Shown: positions 1 to 7,740 of the stretch, piece after piece
How the letters are laid out: each line of letters starts with the position of its first letter
Position numbering within the stretch: position 1 is the stretch's first letter
From: Anaerolineales bacterium
Lineage (GTDB): Bacteria > Chloroflexota > Anaerolineae > Anaerolineales > Villigracilaceae
Direction: 5' to 3'
Assembly (NCBI GenBank): GCA_016927315.1
Contig: JAFGMV010000053.1
Location: 29,771 to 93,770, forward strand
Length of the DNA stretch: 64,000 nucleotides
Notes under the pieces: generated by a model
Seen by the model: only the letters and a program-made list of their open reading frames with translations
Database searches by the model: none
What the model was told of the DNA's origin: nothing
Program-made: the position numbers and the translations under genes

Positions 1-510
1 GAAGCCAGGGTTTCCGAAGCGGAAGCCAACCTGGCCGCAGCCGAAACGAAGGTCCGTTACCTGCAGCGCATCCAGACATACGTAGAAGATCTGGATGCAG
101 CCCAGGCAGAAGTAGACCGCTCCCAGGCTGCCCTGGATGCTGCAAAAGAAAACCTCAAACAGGCGGCTTTGATCTCACCCATCGCTGGGACAGTTGTCAC
201 CGTTGATATGGCCCCCGGAGAAACGGTCACGCCCGGCTTCGTGGTAACCATCATTGGGGACCTGACCCGATATAAAATAGAAACGACCGACCTAAGTGAA
301 CGGGATGTTCCCAGAGTCAGTCCCGGGCATAGCGCCAGTGTATATATCGAAGCCCTCAACCAGACCATCGGTGGGAAAGTTGTCGATGTCGCGCGCCAGG
401 CTTCCACCATTGGAGGTGATGTGGTCTTCACTGTTACGATCGAACTTGATGAACAACTGCCCGGCCTTCGTTGGGGAATGAGCGCCGAAGTCGAAATCGA
501 AGTCGAGTGA
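1..510 (+). CDS. Membrane-fusion (HlyD/MacA-like) efflux adaptor, C-terminal part
   Basis: The reading frame is open from base 1 to the stop at 508-510, so the N-terminus lies outside the window. The visible start is Ala/Glu-rich coiled coil, followed by a lipoyl/barrel half (SPIAGTVVTVDMAPGETV) and a C-terminal beta-barrel ending in LRWGMSAEVEIEVE. This order is typical of periplasmic adaptor subunits that couple an inner-membrane ABC or RND pump to export. The next gene, 23 bp downstream, is a clear paralogue, sharing IETTDLSE, VYIEALNQ and LRWGMS blocks. The pump itself is not in the window, so the substrate cannot be stated. Confidence 0.85.
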   Translation, partial: EARVSEAEANLAAAETKVRYLQRIQTYVEDLDAAQAEVDRSQAALDAAKENLKQAALISPIAGTVVTVDMAPGETVTPGFVVTIIGDLTRYKIETTDLSERDVPRVSPGHSASVYIEALNQTIGGKVVDVARQASTIGGDVVFTVTIELDEQLPGLRWGMSAEVEIEVE

Positions 511-533
511 GCCGCAAACCCTGGAGGAATCTT

Positions 534-1328
534 ATGAAAACAAATCGCGGTTTTCTGGTTCTGTTAACAATTGTGGTAATTGCAGGTTGTGGACAGGCGC
601 CTGCTGAGACCCCTGCCCCGGCTGTGACAGAAGCAGCACCCCCAGAAATCAAATCGATCAGCGGACAGGTGATTGCATCTGGCGAAGTCGTACCGGTCCT
701 CACCTCAGAACTCAGTTTTTCGATCGCCGGCCCGGTTAAGGATATCACGGTAAAAGCCGGGGATGTGGTAAAGGCTGGACAACCCCTGGTATCGCTGGAC
801 ATGCCAGCTCTGGAAGGGGCTATCCCCCAGGCAGAAGCGTCTATCCGTGGGCTCCAGGCAGACGTGAATTATTACTCTGTTTCCCGTAAGTATAAGCCGC
901 CCGAAAGGCGCGAGCTGGCAGAAGCCCGGGTTGCTGAAGCACAGGCCGTTCTCGCTTCTGCACAGGCCTCCCTGGCCCAGGCAACCATGCAGGCTCCCTT
1001 TGACGGAACGATTGTATCTATAGAAGTCCAACCCGGCGAGATGGTTCAGCCTGGTCAGGTTGTCATCCTGCTGGCAAACCTTGAGAATTTACAGATCGAA
1101 ACAACCGACCTGAGCGAACTGAACATAGCGCAAGTCCGGGTTGGACAGGATGCAACCGTTTATATTGAGGCGCTCGACCAGGAATTTCCCGGAAGCGTGA
1201 CCCAAATAGCCCCCCGGGCAACCGAAAAGAGCGGTGATTTGGTCTTCATGGTTACGATCACGCTTGATAAAACATTGCCGGATCTCCGCTGGGGCATGAG
1301 TACAGAAGTCAATATTGATGTCAAGTAA
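534..1328 (+). CDS. Membrane-fusion efflux adaptor lipoprotein, paralogue of the upstream gene
   Basis: 264 aa. The ATG at 534 follows GGAGG (523-527) and gives a lipoprotein signal peptide with lipobox VIAGC, so the mature protein should be lipid-anchored outside the cytoplasmic membrane. An N-terminal lipoyl half (about residues 40-90), a short helical hairpin (about 90-140) and a barrel domain follow. The C-terminal third (IETTDLSE, TVYIEALDQ, LRWGMSTEV) matches the preceding adaptor closely. The helical hairpin is short for the family, consistent with an organism lacking a typical outer-membrane channel. Likely co-transcribed with the upstream adaptor and terminated at 1351-1386. Partner pump unknown. 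Confidence 0.85.
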   Translation: MKTNRGFLVLLTIVVIAGCGQAPAETPAPAVTEAAPPEIKSISGQVIASGEVVPVLTSELSFSIAGPVKDITVKAGDVVKAGQPLVSLDMPALEGAIPQAEASIRGLQADVNYYSVSRKYKPPERRELAEARVAEAQAVLASAQASLAQATMQAPFDGTIVSIEVQPGEMVQPGQVVILLANLENLQIETTDLSELNIAQVRVGQDATVYIEALDQEFPGSVTQIAPRATEKSGDLVFMVTITLDKTLPDLRWGMSTEVNIDVK

Positions 1329-1350
1329 GAATACAATTGAAAATAAACCC

Positions 1351-1386
1351 AAAACAGGCTCCGCTGATCGGAGCCTGTTTTTTATC
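1351..1386 (+). terminator. Rho-independent terminator of the adaptor genes
   Basis: AACAGGCTCCG / CGGAGCCTGTT inverted repeat with a 3-4-nt loop, followed by a run of Ts, 22 bp after the second adaptor stop codon. Confidence 0.88.
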
Positions 1387-1477
1387 CACTCCCGTTGGAA
1401 CAACCTCCTGATCATAAGAGAAAACCTTTCAAGGTTGTGAACCGTTGGCCTTGACACCTGCAGCCAGGTGAAGTATT

Positions 1478-1499
1478 TATAATACCGACCGGTCGGTAT
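1478..1499 (+). promoter_or_regulatory. TetR-type operator overlapping a -10 element
   Basis: A perfect 18-bp palindrome (ATACCGACCGGTCGGTAT, 1482-1499) starts inside a TATAAT hexamer (1478-1483), about 95 bp upstream of the tetR-family ATG. Such ACCGACCGGTCGGT dyads are a well-known TetR-family operator form, so autorepression is the simplest reading. A TTGACA lies at 1451-1456 but 21 bp from the -10, which is too long for ordinary sigma-70 spacing; the -35 may therefore differ. Confidence 0.75.
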
Positions 1500-1530
1500 G
1501 TTTTTTGTCGACTGTGTTTCCCCTCTTTTT

Positions 1531-1563
1531 CATTCCCATCTCTCGACAAAAGAGATGGGAATG
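1531..1563 (+). repeat. Perfect inverted repeat in the tetR leader
   Basis: CATTCCCATCTCT (1531-1543) and AGAGATGGGAATG (1551-1563) form a 13-bp stem with a 7-nt loop. It lies between the operator and the Shine-Dalgarno sequence of the TetR gene. There is no T-run, so it is an mRNA leader hairpin or a second binding site rather than a terminator. Confidence 0.7.
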
Positions 1564-1591
1564 AGGCATTCTATTTCAGGAGAAAACCAGC

Positions 1592-2194
1592 ATGCAGCAG
1601 CGCAGTGAGATCACCCGCAAGCGGATAATGGAAGCAGCCACGAGACTCTTCGCCAACGCCGGTTATAACGCAACCAGTGTTGACCAGATATGTAAAGAGG
1701 CTGGCGTCAGCAAAGGAGCCTTCTACCACCACTTTTCCTCCAAGCAAGCCATTTTCGTGGCGCTGTTCGAAGATTGGATTGTTGCCCTTGATGATGGCAT
1801 GAAAGAAATGCACAAGGAGAATATCCCACAAACACTGCTCTACCTGACCAACATGATCCCGTTAATCTTCGAAACAGCCGACGAACACCTGCCAATCGTG
1901 CTGGAATACTGGCTCCTGGCCGGTCACGATGAGGTTATTCGCGCTGCCATCCTGGCCCCCTACCGTCATTATCAGGATCTATTTGCCAAACTGATCGAAG
2001 AAGGCATGGCTGAAGGCACACTCAAAACGATTAATCCACAAGCCGCAGCCCAGGTAATTGTCTCCCTGGCCGTGGGACTGTTGATTCAAGGAATTCTTGA
2101 TCCAAAAGGCGCCGACTGGCAAAAGGTTGCCAGTGAAAGTATCCAGATCCTGATGAATGGATTAGGTAAAGAAGATATCGGCCTTTCACTTTAA
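1592..2194 (+). CDS. TetR/AcrR family transcriptional regulator
   Basis: 200 aa, the usual length. The N-terminal helix-turn-helix (about residues 8-55) is canonical: RIMEAATRLFANAGYNAT, then VDQICKEAGVSKGAFYHHF. The remaining all-helical part is the ligand-binding/dimerisation domain and is not family-diagnostic. ATG at 1592 follows AGGAGA (1577-1582). A palindromic operator-like site lies upstream, suggesting autorepression. Position between an efflux-adaptor pair and an SDR gene suggests control of one or both; the SDR starts 25 bp downstream and is probably co-transcribed. Inducer unknown. Confidence 0.92.
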   Translation: MQQRSEITRKRIMEAATRLFANAGYNATSVDQICKEAGVSKGAFYHHFSSKQAIFVALFEDWIVALDDGMKEMHKENIPQTLLYLTNMIPLIFETADEHLPIVLEYWLLAGHDEVIRAAILAPYRHYQDLFAKLIEEGMAEGTLKTINPQAAAQVIVSLAVGLLIQGILDPKGADWQKVASESIQILMNGLGKEDIGLSL

Positions 2195-2219
2195 TCAGGT
2201 TATTTTATAAGGAGAAACA

Positions 2220-3224
2220 ATGATCCTGGTCACCGGGGCAACCGGACATATCGGTAATGTACTGGTACGTAAATTAGCAGAAAAAGGAAAAAGGGTTCGA
2301 GCCCTGGTCTGGAGCGGGGAAGACACATCCCCATTGGATGGCCTGGGAGTGGAAATGGTCGAGGGAAATGTTCTGGAACCCAAAAGCCTGGAACTCGCGT
2401 TAAATGGGATCGACACCGTCTATCACCTGGCCGGAGTGATCTCTATCATGCCAGGGAATGATCCACTGGTCTGGAAAGTCAACGTCGAGGGCACCCGGAA
2501 TGTAATCGAGGCCGCCCGCAAGGCTGCCATCCGGCGCCTGGTATACACCAGTTCTATCCATGCCCTGACCCGGGCTCCACACGGCGTCAAGATCGACGAA
2601 AGCCTGCCTTTCGATCCTGATAATCCTTATGGCGCCTATGACCGCTCCAAGGCTGCCGCCAGCCTGGAAGTACAAAAAGCGATCAGGGAAGGATTGGATG
2701 CAGTCATTGTATGCCCAACCGGCGTTATTGGACCCTATGATTTTCGTAGATCAGAAGTTGGGAATATCATCCAGCAGGCAGCCTTTCGAAAACCACAATT
2801 CTATGTCGACGGGGCGTATGACTTTGTGGATGTGCGTGATGTTGCCGAAGGCATGACGCTGGCCGAAGAAAAAGGTCGCAGCGGTGAGAGCTATATCCTG
2901 GGCGGTTACAAGATATCTGTTCGCTACCTGTTGGAAACTGTTCGTGAGGTCAGTGGCCGGGCATTTACCAGTATCAAAATCCCCTTCGAACTGGCCGAAC
3001 TGGCCGCCAGGTTTACACCATCCTATTATCGACTGACAAACACCAAACCGCGCTTTACTCCCTATTCGCTGGAAGTCTTACAAAGCAATTCGAATATCAG
3101 CCATGAGAAAGCAGCCCTGGAACTGGGATACAAACCTCGCGGCCTGTACGATTCAATCTCCGATACTGTGCATTGGTTCATTGACGCTGCCAACCAGAAG
3201 CTCGCCAAAAGCCTGTCAAATTAA
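2220..3224 (+). CDS. NAD-dependent epimerase/dehydratase family (extended SDR) protein
   Basis: 334 aa. Rossmann motif TGATGHIG at residues 5-12, the extended-SDR HLAG segment (YHLAGVIS), and the catalytic YxxxK as YDRSK at about 140-144. This is the extended SDR family, related to nucleotide-sugar epimerases and dihydroflavonol-reductase-like enzymes; the substrate cannot be read from sequence. Strong AAGGAGA (2209-2215) precedes the ATG. It follows the tetR gene by 25 bp on the same strand, which suggests co-regulation. Confidence 0.88.
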   Translation: MILVTGATGHIGNVLVRKLAEKGKRVRALVWSGEDTSPLDGLGVEMVEGNVLEPKSLELALNGIDTVYHLAGVISIMPGNDPLVWKVNVEGTRNVIEAARKAAIRRLVYTSSIHALTRAPHGVKIDESLPFDPDNPYGAYDRSKAAASLEVQKAIREGLDAVIVCPTGVIGPYDFRRSEVGNIIQQAAFRKPQFYVDGAYDFVDVRDVAEGMTLAEEKGRSGESYILGGYKISVRYLLETVREVSGRAFTSIKIPFELAELAARFTPSYYRLTNTKPRFTPYSLEVLQSNSNISHEKAALELGYKPRGLYDSISDTVHWFIDAANQKLAKSLSN

Positions 3225-3340
3225 CACGGCTGCCAGGTATCCTTTACACAACCACACCCGGATGCGTATGACCCGTCCGGCTCAGAGTATTCCTTTTTGG
3301 GTTTCTCTACTGGGGGAACTTTGAGGCAAAGAATTGGTAA

Positions 3341-3860
3341 GCTAAGGCCGTGGTCATCACCGGAGCTTCAAGTGGTATCGGGACAGCTACTGCCAGGAAG
3401 CTGGCAGAGAAAAACAAACAGTTGGTTCTGGTTGCCCACCGCCTGGAATGCCTGCAAGAACTGGCCCGGCAACTTTGAGACCCTGGCGGGAAAGCGGAAA
3501 TTCTAATTGTAGACCCGACCCAGGAACATGATCGCAGGAAAGTTCTGGAGCGAGTCAGGATATCTGTGATGGGCAGATATCCTGACTCAACAACGCCGGC
3601 GTCGGCTGGTATGGTACGGTCACGAGATGAACAGGGAGACGGCCTGGCAAATGCTGCAGATCAATGTAGAAGCGGTTGTGCAGTTGAGCCTTTTTTTTGA
3701 GGGAATGCAAAAACGTAATTTTGGGCGCATTCTCAATAATGACTCAATCTCAGGCGGCCTGCCCAGCCAGGGAATCGCCCTGTACGGCTCCATCAAAGCC
3801 TTCCTGGACAATTTCACCGCAGTTCTTGACAGGGAGTTGGAAAACCACGGGTTCGTGTGA
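3341..3860 (+). pseudogene. Decayed classical short-chain dehydrogenase (SDR) gene
   Basis: Pieces of one classical SDR lie in order but in different frames. VVITGASSGIGTATARKLAE (from 3350) ends at a TGA at 3476-3478. GGKAEILIVDPTQEHDRRKVL follows in a shifted frame. The NNAGVGWYG motif is at 3589 in a third frame. The C-terminal half (NDSISGG, then YGSIK as the YxxxK motif) is at 3627-3860. The start codon is also lost, with an in-frame TAA at 3338. At least three disabling changes, so no functional product is expected. Confidence 0.85.
3552..3588. repeat. 15-bp perfect inverted repeat inside the SDR pseudogene
   Basis: GAGTCAGGATATCTG (3552-3566) and CAGATATCCTGACTC (3574-3588) are exact inverted copies separated by 7 nt. 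They sit where the SDR homology breaks just before the NNAG motif. No T-run. Confidence 0.7.
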
Positions 3861-3972
3861 GTAGCGTGCAGTCGAAGAGTCTCGAAATTTCAGTGTCTGA
3901 GATCATCACCCGCACCCGCTGTCCCCAGGATGACATTTTAATACGGGTTGCAGCCAGCCAGATCGGCGAAGG

Positions 3973-4737
3973 TCATTTCTTGCCGTGCAGTATACCGATC
4001 TCTCCAACCATGAATGGAAGTTTCAAGGCCTTGGGGATGAATTCCAACTCATTCGTTTTCACCAGTTCAACACTTTCGATCCCCCAACTTTGCAGCTTTA
4101 AAAGCAATTCATCCATATCTCCATACAACTTCTTTACCTGAAACAGGTCCTGGAATGAAAACGCCCCCCCCTTTTTTAGCACCCGAAGTGCTTCTCTGAT
4201 TAGTTGTGTCTTATCTTTTGTATCTGCCACTTCATGAAAAACAAAGTTGCTGACCACTGCATCAAAGCTCTCATCTTTATAGGGCAGTTTTGAAGCGCTG
4301 GCTTTTTCAAAGAGTACCTGTTCAGAGACTCCTTCTATCCCTGCGTTTCTCTCACATTCACCTTGTGAATAATCCCATGCCTCTCCCCAATAATCTACTC
4401 CAGTTATCCTGGCATGCGGATATTTTTTGGCCAACCGGATCACAAGAGGGCCATTCCCACAACCGATATCCAGTGCAGTTCTATTTCCATCCCATTCAAG
4501 ATACTCCAGGACCAGGTTCCTGATCCTGTTCTGGAGATCTCCACCATGTGGAGAAAATTGATGACGGGCATACAGGAAATATCCAAAGGCTAGCAAAAAA
4601 AACGAGGCCGGGAACAAAAAACCTGGTTTCCAAAATGACAACCCCAGAAAAACCAGTCCCAGCACACTTGTGACATACAACAACTTACTTGATACCCAAT
4701 TACCATAATCCGGTTTAATTTCGATATATTCGTTCAT
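3973..4737 (-). CDS. Membrane-anchored class I SAM-dependent methyltransferase
   Basis: 254 aa. Two N-terminal membrane helices (about residues 17-36 and 40-57) precede a class I methyltransferase fold. SAM motif I is ALDIGCGNG (about 93-101); an acidic GVDYW segment follows strand 2, and motif IV is FDAVVSNFVFHEV. The substrate is unknown. The start lies 3 nt after the stop of the membrane-protein gene above it, so it is probably the last gene of the DUF2089-led operon. The hydrophobic anchor suggests action on a membrane lipid or membrane-proximal molecule; this is inference. Confidence 0.85.
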   Translation of the reverse strand: MNEYIEIKPDYGNWVSSKLLYVTSVLGLVFLGLSFWKPGFLFPASFFLLAFGYFLYARHQFSPHGGDLQNRIRNLVLEYLEWDGNRTALDIGCGNGPLVIRLAKKYPHARITGVDYWGEAWDYSQGECERNAGIEGVSEQVLFEKASASKLPYKDESFDAVVSNFVFHEVADTKDKTQLIREALRVLKKGGAFSFQDLFQVKKLYGDMDELLLKLQSWGIESVELVKTNELEFIPKALKLPFMVGEIGILHGKK

Positions 4738-4740
4738 ATA

Positions 4741-5610
4741 CTACTCACACCTCACTTTATTAGAAAATATTAACTTCTTGCTGGCCGGTTCCATCGAGCC
4801 CCTAACCCAGTCTGCCCGGCTTACAAAATAGTGCCCAAAAGGAACAAAACATACCATCCCCATCAGCGCCGCCTGAAAGACGGCCCACGGGTCCGGGACC
4901 GCTTCAGTCAAAACGGGCAGCAGGCCCTGGAAGACGATCAACCCGATAAATAGCATACTGGCCTGGAAAAGAAGACCAACGCTGGACACATAACCAAAAA
5001 GCCTTCTCCGCCAGAGGCTTACCCCGCCAATAACCCAGACCGGGGCAATGAGGATACCGGAGATCAAGGCAGGCATTTCAACAGTGGATACCACAACCTT
5101 GCCAGGCGCCTGACCCAGGAGCATCCACCCTGCCCGCAGAAAAAATGCGGTCCCGAATAACACCAGCAGCCCTGCCGGGAACCGGACCGGCGCCTTCCCA
5201 GCCATCCTGTCCCTGACGTCCTGCCAATCAATACTTGCGGCCAGAAGCACAGTCGCCCAGGCGCTTAAGACCATCAAAAGCGGATAAAACGGGAAAAACA
5301 TATTGATCGGCATCCCAAAGGTATATACAATGAAATGATTAGTAAAAAAGAACAAAGCCCTCGGCCAGAAAAGCAGCGCAAGCAGTTTTCCTCGCAGGGT
5401 TAGCCACGCGGACGCAAGCAGGACCGGCAGTCCGAGAAAAAGATTGATCAGGCCGGTCACCAGAAAGGACTGGCGCAATTCTTTGGATGGATAAAGAAAG
5501 TCTGGGTGCAGCACTCCTGCAAGGGAAACAACCGCCGACAGGACGGTAATCACCAGGGTAAGCGCAAATGACGGTCTCAAACTGCGAACAACCTGCAGAC
5601 CAACCTGCAC
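4741..5610 (-). CDS. Polytopic membrane protein, function unknown
   Basis: About 290 aa with roughly eight hydrophobic segments and no recognised catalytic motif. The start is uncertain. The frame is open upstream to an ATG at 5712, which would overlap the preceding gene by 50 bp. A GTG at 5610 lies just before the first hydrophobic segment and is used here, but neither start has a convincing ribosome-binding site. Followed after 3 nt by the methyltransferase. I do not recognise the family. Confidence 0.55.
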   Translation of the reverse strand: MQVGLQVVRSLRPSFALTLVITVLSAVVSLAGVLHPDFLYPSKELRQSFLVTGLINLFLGLPVLLASAWLTLRGKLLALLFWPRALFFFTNHFIVYTFGMPINMFFPFYPLLMVLSAWATVLLAASIDWQDVRDRMAGKAPVRFPAGLLVLFGTAFFLRAGWMLLGQAPGKVVVSTVEMPALISGILIAPVWVIGGVSLWRRRLFGYVSSVGLLFQASMLFIGLIVFQGLLPVLTEAVPDPWAVFQAALMGMVCFVPFGHYFVSRADWVRGSMEPASKKLIFSNKVRCE

Positions 5611-5662
5611 ATTCGGTATTATTCCAATCAGGGCACAGCATGAAACGTTACGCTGACCGTTG

Positions 5663-6040
5663 TTACTCCACGTAGATCTCGACGTGTTCTCCATCTTCAT
5701 CGTCGACCACATCGATGATCTTTCCCGTCATCCCGGTGCGCAGTGCATCCATAACATTGGCCATATCGACGCCTTCTACTTCAGGGGCGAAGTGGGCGCC
5801 GATCTTCATCCCGGCATCAACCAGTGTCAGGGGGATCTGCACCGAGGCCTTGGAGCGCCCGGTGGAAAGATCAGTCACCCGGATGCGAAGCCAGCGCGGG
5901 GCGCCGGGGCCTTGCGGGAAGGCGGAAGCACTCGAACGCCCTTCACTTAAAGCTGCCAGTAATTTAGCCCCTTCTTCAGCACTGATTTTACCTTCTTCGA
6001 TCATCTTTAAAATCCTCATCCGTTCTTCTGCGGTTGTCAT
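5663..6040 (-). CDS. SHOCT-like-module protein (125 aa)
   Basis: The first ~32 residues hold the module ILKMIEEGKISAEEGAKLL, nearly identical to modules in the next three genes upstream. The rest is a beta-rich domain (WLRIRVTD, then VQIPLTLVDAGMKIG) with a very acidic end (VVDDEDGEHVEIYVE). This resembles proteins annotated with the SHOCT-like/DUF2089-C module near LiaX/YvlB-type envelope-stress proteins in other bacteria. No signal peptide or membrane helix, so probably cytoplasmic. AGGAGG-like RBS on the minus strand; 14 bp after the preceding gene. Confidence 0.8.
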   Translation of the reverse strand: MTTAEERMRILKMIEEGKISAEEGAKLLAALSEGRSSASAFPQGPGAPRWLRIRVTDLSTGRSKASVQIPLTLVDAGMKIGAHFAPEVEGVDMANVMDALRTGMTGKIIDVVDDEDGEHVEIYVE

Positions 6041-6054
6041 AGGAACCTCCTGAA

Positions 6055-6666
6055 TTATCCAATAAAGACCTGAACGCGGTTACCATCTTCATCATCGTCA
6101 ACGTTGACCAGCAAGGGACCGTCTTCCGCCGAGGTGACTTCCAAGACCTCCAGCACCTGGGCGGCTGTTTCCCGCTCCTTTTCGGGAATTTCTGATGCAA
6201 AGGTGCGCAGGATCCAGGAAATGAAACGCAGCGGCAGTGGGAAACCAAATACGATGATCCCTGGCCAGTCCTTTTTCTGCTGCACTCGTACATAAAGCCA
6301 GCGGGCCGTTTGTCCGCTGCTGCCCATGACCAGGACCAATAATCCCAGCAGCATCGGCAGCCAGGTGCAGTAAAACCAGAAGCCATACCCCGAAGCCTGG
6401 ATTGCCCAGTACATCAGACCGGTGCTCAACAACACAAGCCCCACCCCTATCCACAGCAGGAAGTGCCAGTAAGTACGGACCTGATTTACCACCTCTTCCA
6501 GGTTCGGATCATCGGTACCGAAATCCTTTCCCGGTGCTGGTTGGATGATTTCGATCTCCGGCTGGCTGGTCTCTTCCAGGGCCTTGATCAACGCATTGGC
6601 CTCTTCGGCTGAGATCTTCCCATCCTCGACCATTTTCAAAACTCGTTTTTGTTCTTCCGTAGACAT
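6055..6666 (-). CDS. SHOCT-like-module membrane protein (203 aa)
   Basis: The N-terminal module VLKMVEDGKISAEEANALI (about residues 9-30) is followed by an acidic linker, two transmembrane helices (about 68-90 and 97-118) and a cytoplasmic tail. The tail ends in an acidic beta segment (VNVDDDEDGNRVQVFIG) that matches the C-terminus of the downstream protein at 5663-6040. The shared start and end suggest duplication, with a membrane hairpin inserted in this copy. Function unknown. Confidence 0.8.
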   Translation of the reverse strand: MSTEEQKRVLKMVEDGKISAEEANALIKALEETSQPEIEIIQPAPGKDFGTDDPNLEEVVNQVRTYWHFLLWIGVGLVLLSTGLMYWAIQASGYGFWFYCTWLPMLLGLLVLVMGSSGQTARWLYVRVQQKKDWPGIIVFGFPLPLRFISWILRTFASEIPEKERETAAQVLEVLEVTSAEDGPLLVNVDDDEDGNRVQVFIG

Positions 6667-6669
6667 AAT

Positions 6670-7272
6670 TTACTCCAAAGCAGACAGAAGCTTGTCAGCT
6701 TCCTCTGAGGTAATCTTCTTCTCCTGCAGCATACGCAGGATGGTCAGCCGTTCTTCGTCTGAAACGGGATCCGGGTTGGGCTGTGCTCCAGACGACCAGT
6801 TGATATTCCACTTCCTGGACTTGCGCCCAACTTTACTGCGTACCTTTCGCCCGGCTTCTTTCATGGAATCCCCGACTTCCAATTCAACCTTCCTGGCAAT
6901 CCGGTCTGCTTGACGGGTTGCGAAGTCTGCAAAACGATCCCTGGAGGCGCCTTCAATTCTGGCCTGGGCGACATTCAGCAGGGTAATTTCGCCGAAGACA
7001 GCTTTGATCGTGAGTGCGCCGAGCAGGTGTTCCAGGCTGGCATCGCCCTCGACCTGCTCCAGGGTTACCTGCGCCTTTTGGGGAACGGACAGCTCCAGGT
7101 CTGCAGCGGCGGTAATCGTGACCCGGTCCCATTCCAGGGTGATTTCCATGTTCTCGTCATTCGAGCGGGCAATCAGGGCATCGCCTTTGACACCCGCAAT
7201 TCGCACACTGCCATTGATCGATGCAAGCTGAACTTGCGGTTCAGTACCAACTTTGAGCTCTTTTTCACTCAT
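6670..7272 (-). CDS. Beta-helical (DUF4097-like) protein with C-terminal SHOCT-like module
   Basis: 200 aa. The N-terminal ~110 residues are short repeating beta strands (NGSVRIAGVKGDALIARSN, then GDASLEHLLGALTIKAVFGE), like the polymer-forming/adhesin repeats of YvlB-type proteins. A basic helical stretch (about 120-165) follows. The C-terminal module is ILRMLQEKKITSEEADKLLSALE (the last ~24 residues; only key residues K-I-xx-E-E are invariant). The start overlaps the DUF2089 stop by 4 bp, so the two are translationally coupled. Confidence 0.78.
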   Translation of the reverse strand: MSEKELKVGTEPQVQLASINGSVRIAGVKGDALIARSNDENMEITLEWDRVTITAAADLELSVPQKAQVTLEQVEGDASLEHLLGALTIKAVFGEITLLNVAQARIEGASRDRFADFATRQADRIARKVELEVGDSMKEAGRKVRSKVGRKSRKWNINWSSGAQPNPDPVSDEERLTILRMLQEKKITSEEADKLLSALE

Positions 7273-7658
7273 TTCTCCGACTCCTCACCCCGCAGCAGGC
7301 GCATGGCCTCCTCTGCCGAGATCTTCCCGCCATCCAGGTCTTCCAGCACAATGCGGCGCTTTTCATCCGTGACATCAGGCGTGTCTTCCTTGCCGGGTTC
7401 GAATCCCAACGCACGGATAACCTCATGAAGCCGGTTGCGGATGGTCGGATAAGAGAGTCCCAATTCTTCCTCCACCCGGTTGATTTTGCCCTCGCAGCGC
7501 ACAAAGGTGATCACAAACTCAAGCTGCGGTGCAGACAGGTTGACAAACGGACCGGACGTAAAGCGCCCCTCCAGCACAGTATCACAAGACTGGCAGTGCA
7601 GGCGAGTGACGGTCAGCTCGCTTTTGCATACCGGACAGCGGTTCAAAGCAGGATACAT
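7269..7658 (-). CDS. DUF2089 family zinc-ribbon/HTH putative transcriptional regulator
   Basis: 129 aa. An N-terminal zinc ribbon (CPVC at about 8-11 and CQSC at about 22-25) precedes a predicted helix-turn-helix (INRVEEELGLSYPTIRNRLHEVI, about 65-85). A C-terminal SHOCT-like module (LEDLDGGKISAEEAMRLL) follows. This is the standard DUF2089 layout. Strong AGGAGG RBS (7666-7671, minus strand). First gene of a six-gene minus-strand unit; the promoter 60 bp upstream is overlapped by palindromes, so it may be the autoregulator. Confidence 0.88.
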   Translation of the reverse strand: MYPALNRCPVCKSELTVTRLHCQSCDTVLEGRFTSGPFVNLSAPQLEFVITFVRCEGKINRVEEELGLSYPTIRNRLHEVIRALGFEPGKEDTPDVTDEKRRIVLEDLDGGKISAEEAMRLLRGEESEK

Positions 7659-7705
7659 CAGGGGACCTCCTGAAACAAAATTCGAAAATTCACCATGTTA
7701 ATTAT

Positions 7706-7740
7706 TGAGTATATTATACTCACAATATGAATATTGTCAA
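7706..7740 (-). promoter_or_regulatory. Consensus promoter of the DUF2089 operon overlapped by palindromes
   Basis: On the minus strand, TTGACA (7740-7735), a 16-bp spacer and TATAAT (7718-7713) form a full-consensus promoter. The -10 lies inside the palindrome TGAGTATATTATACTCA (7706-7722). The spacer and -35 carry a second inverted repeat, CAATAT-GA-ATATTG (7723-7736), and further CAATAT copies continue to about 7755. This layout is typical of a repressed promoter. Confidence 0.8.

Noticed and set aside
4741..5712. Extending the membrane-protein gene upstream to the ATG at 5712
   Set aside because: It would overlap the preceding gene by 50 bp and add a polar stretch before the first membrane helix; a start near 5610 fits the protein better, though it remains uncertain.
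7395..7412. tRNA-like GGTTCGAATCCC sequence
   Set aside because: It lies inside the DUF2089 coding frame, and no cloverleaf can be drawn around it.
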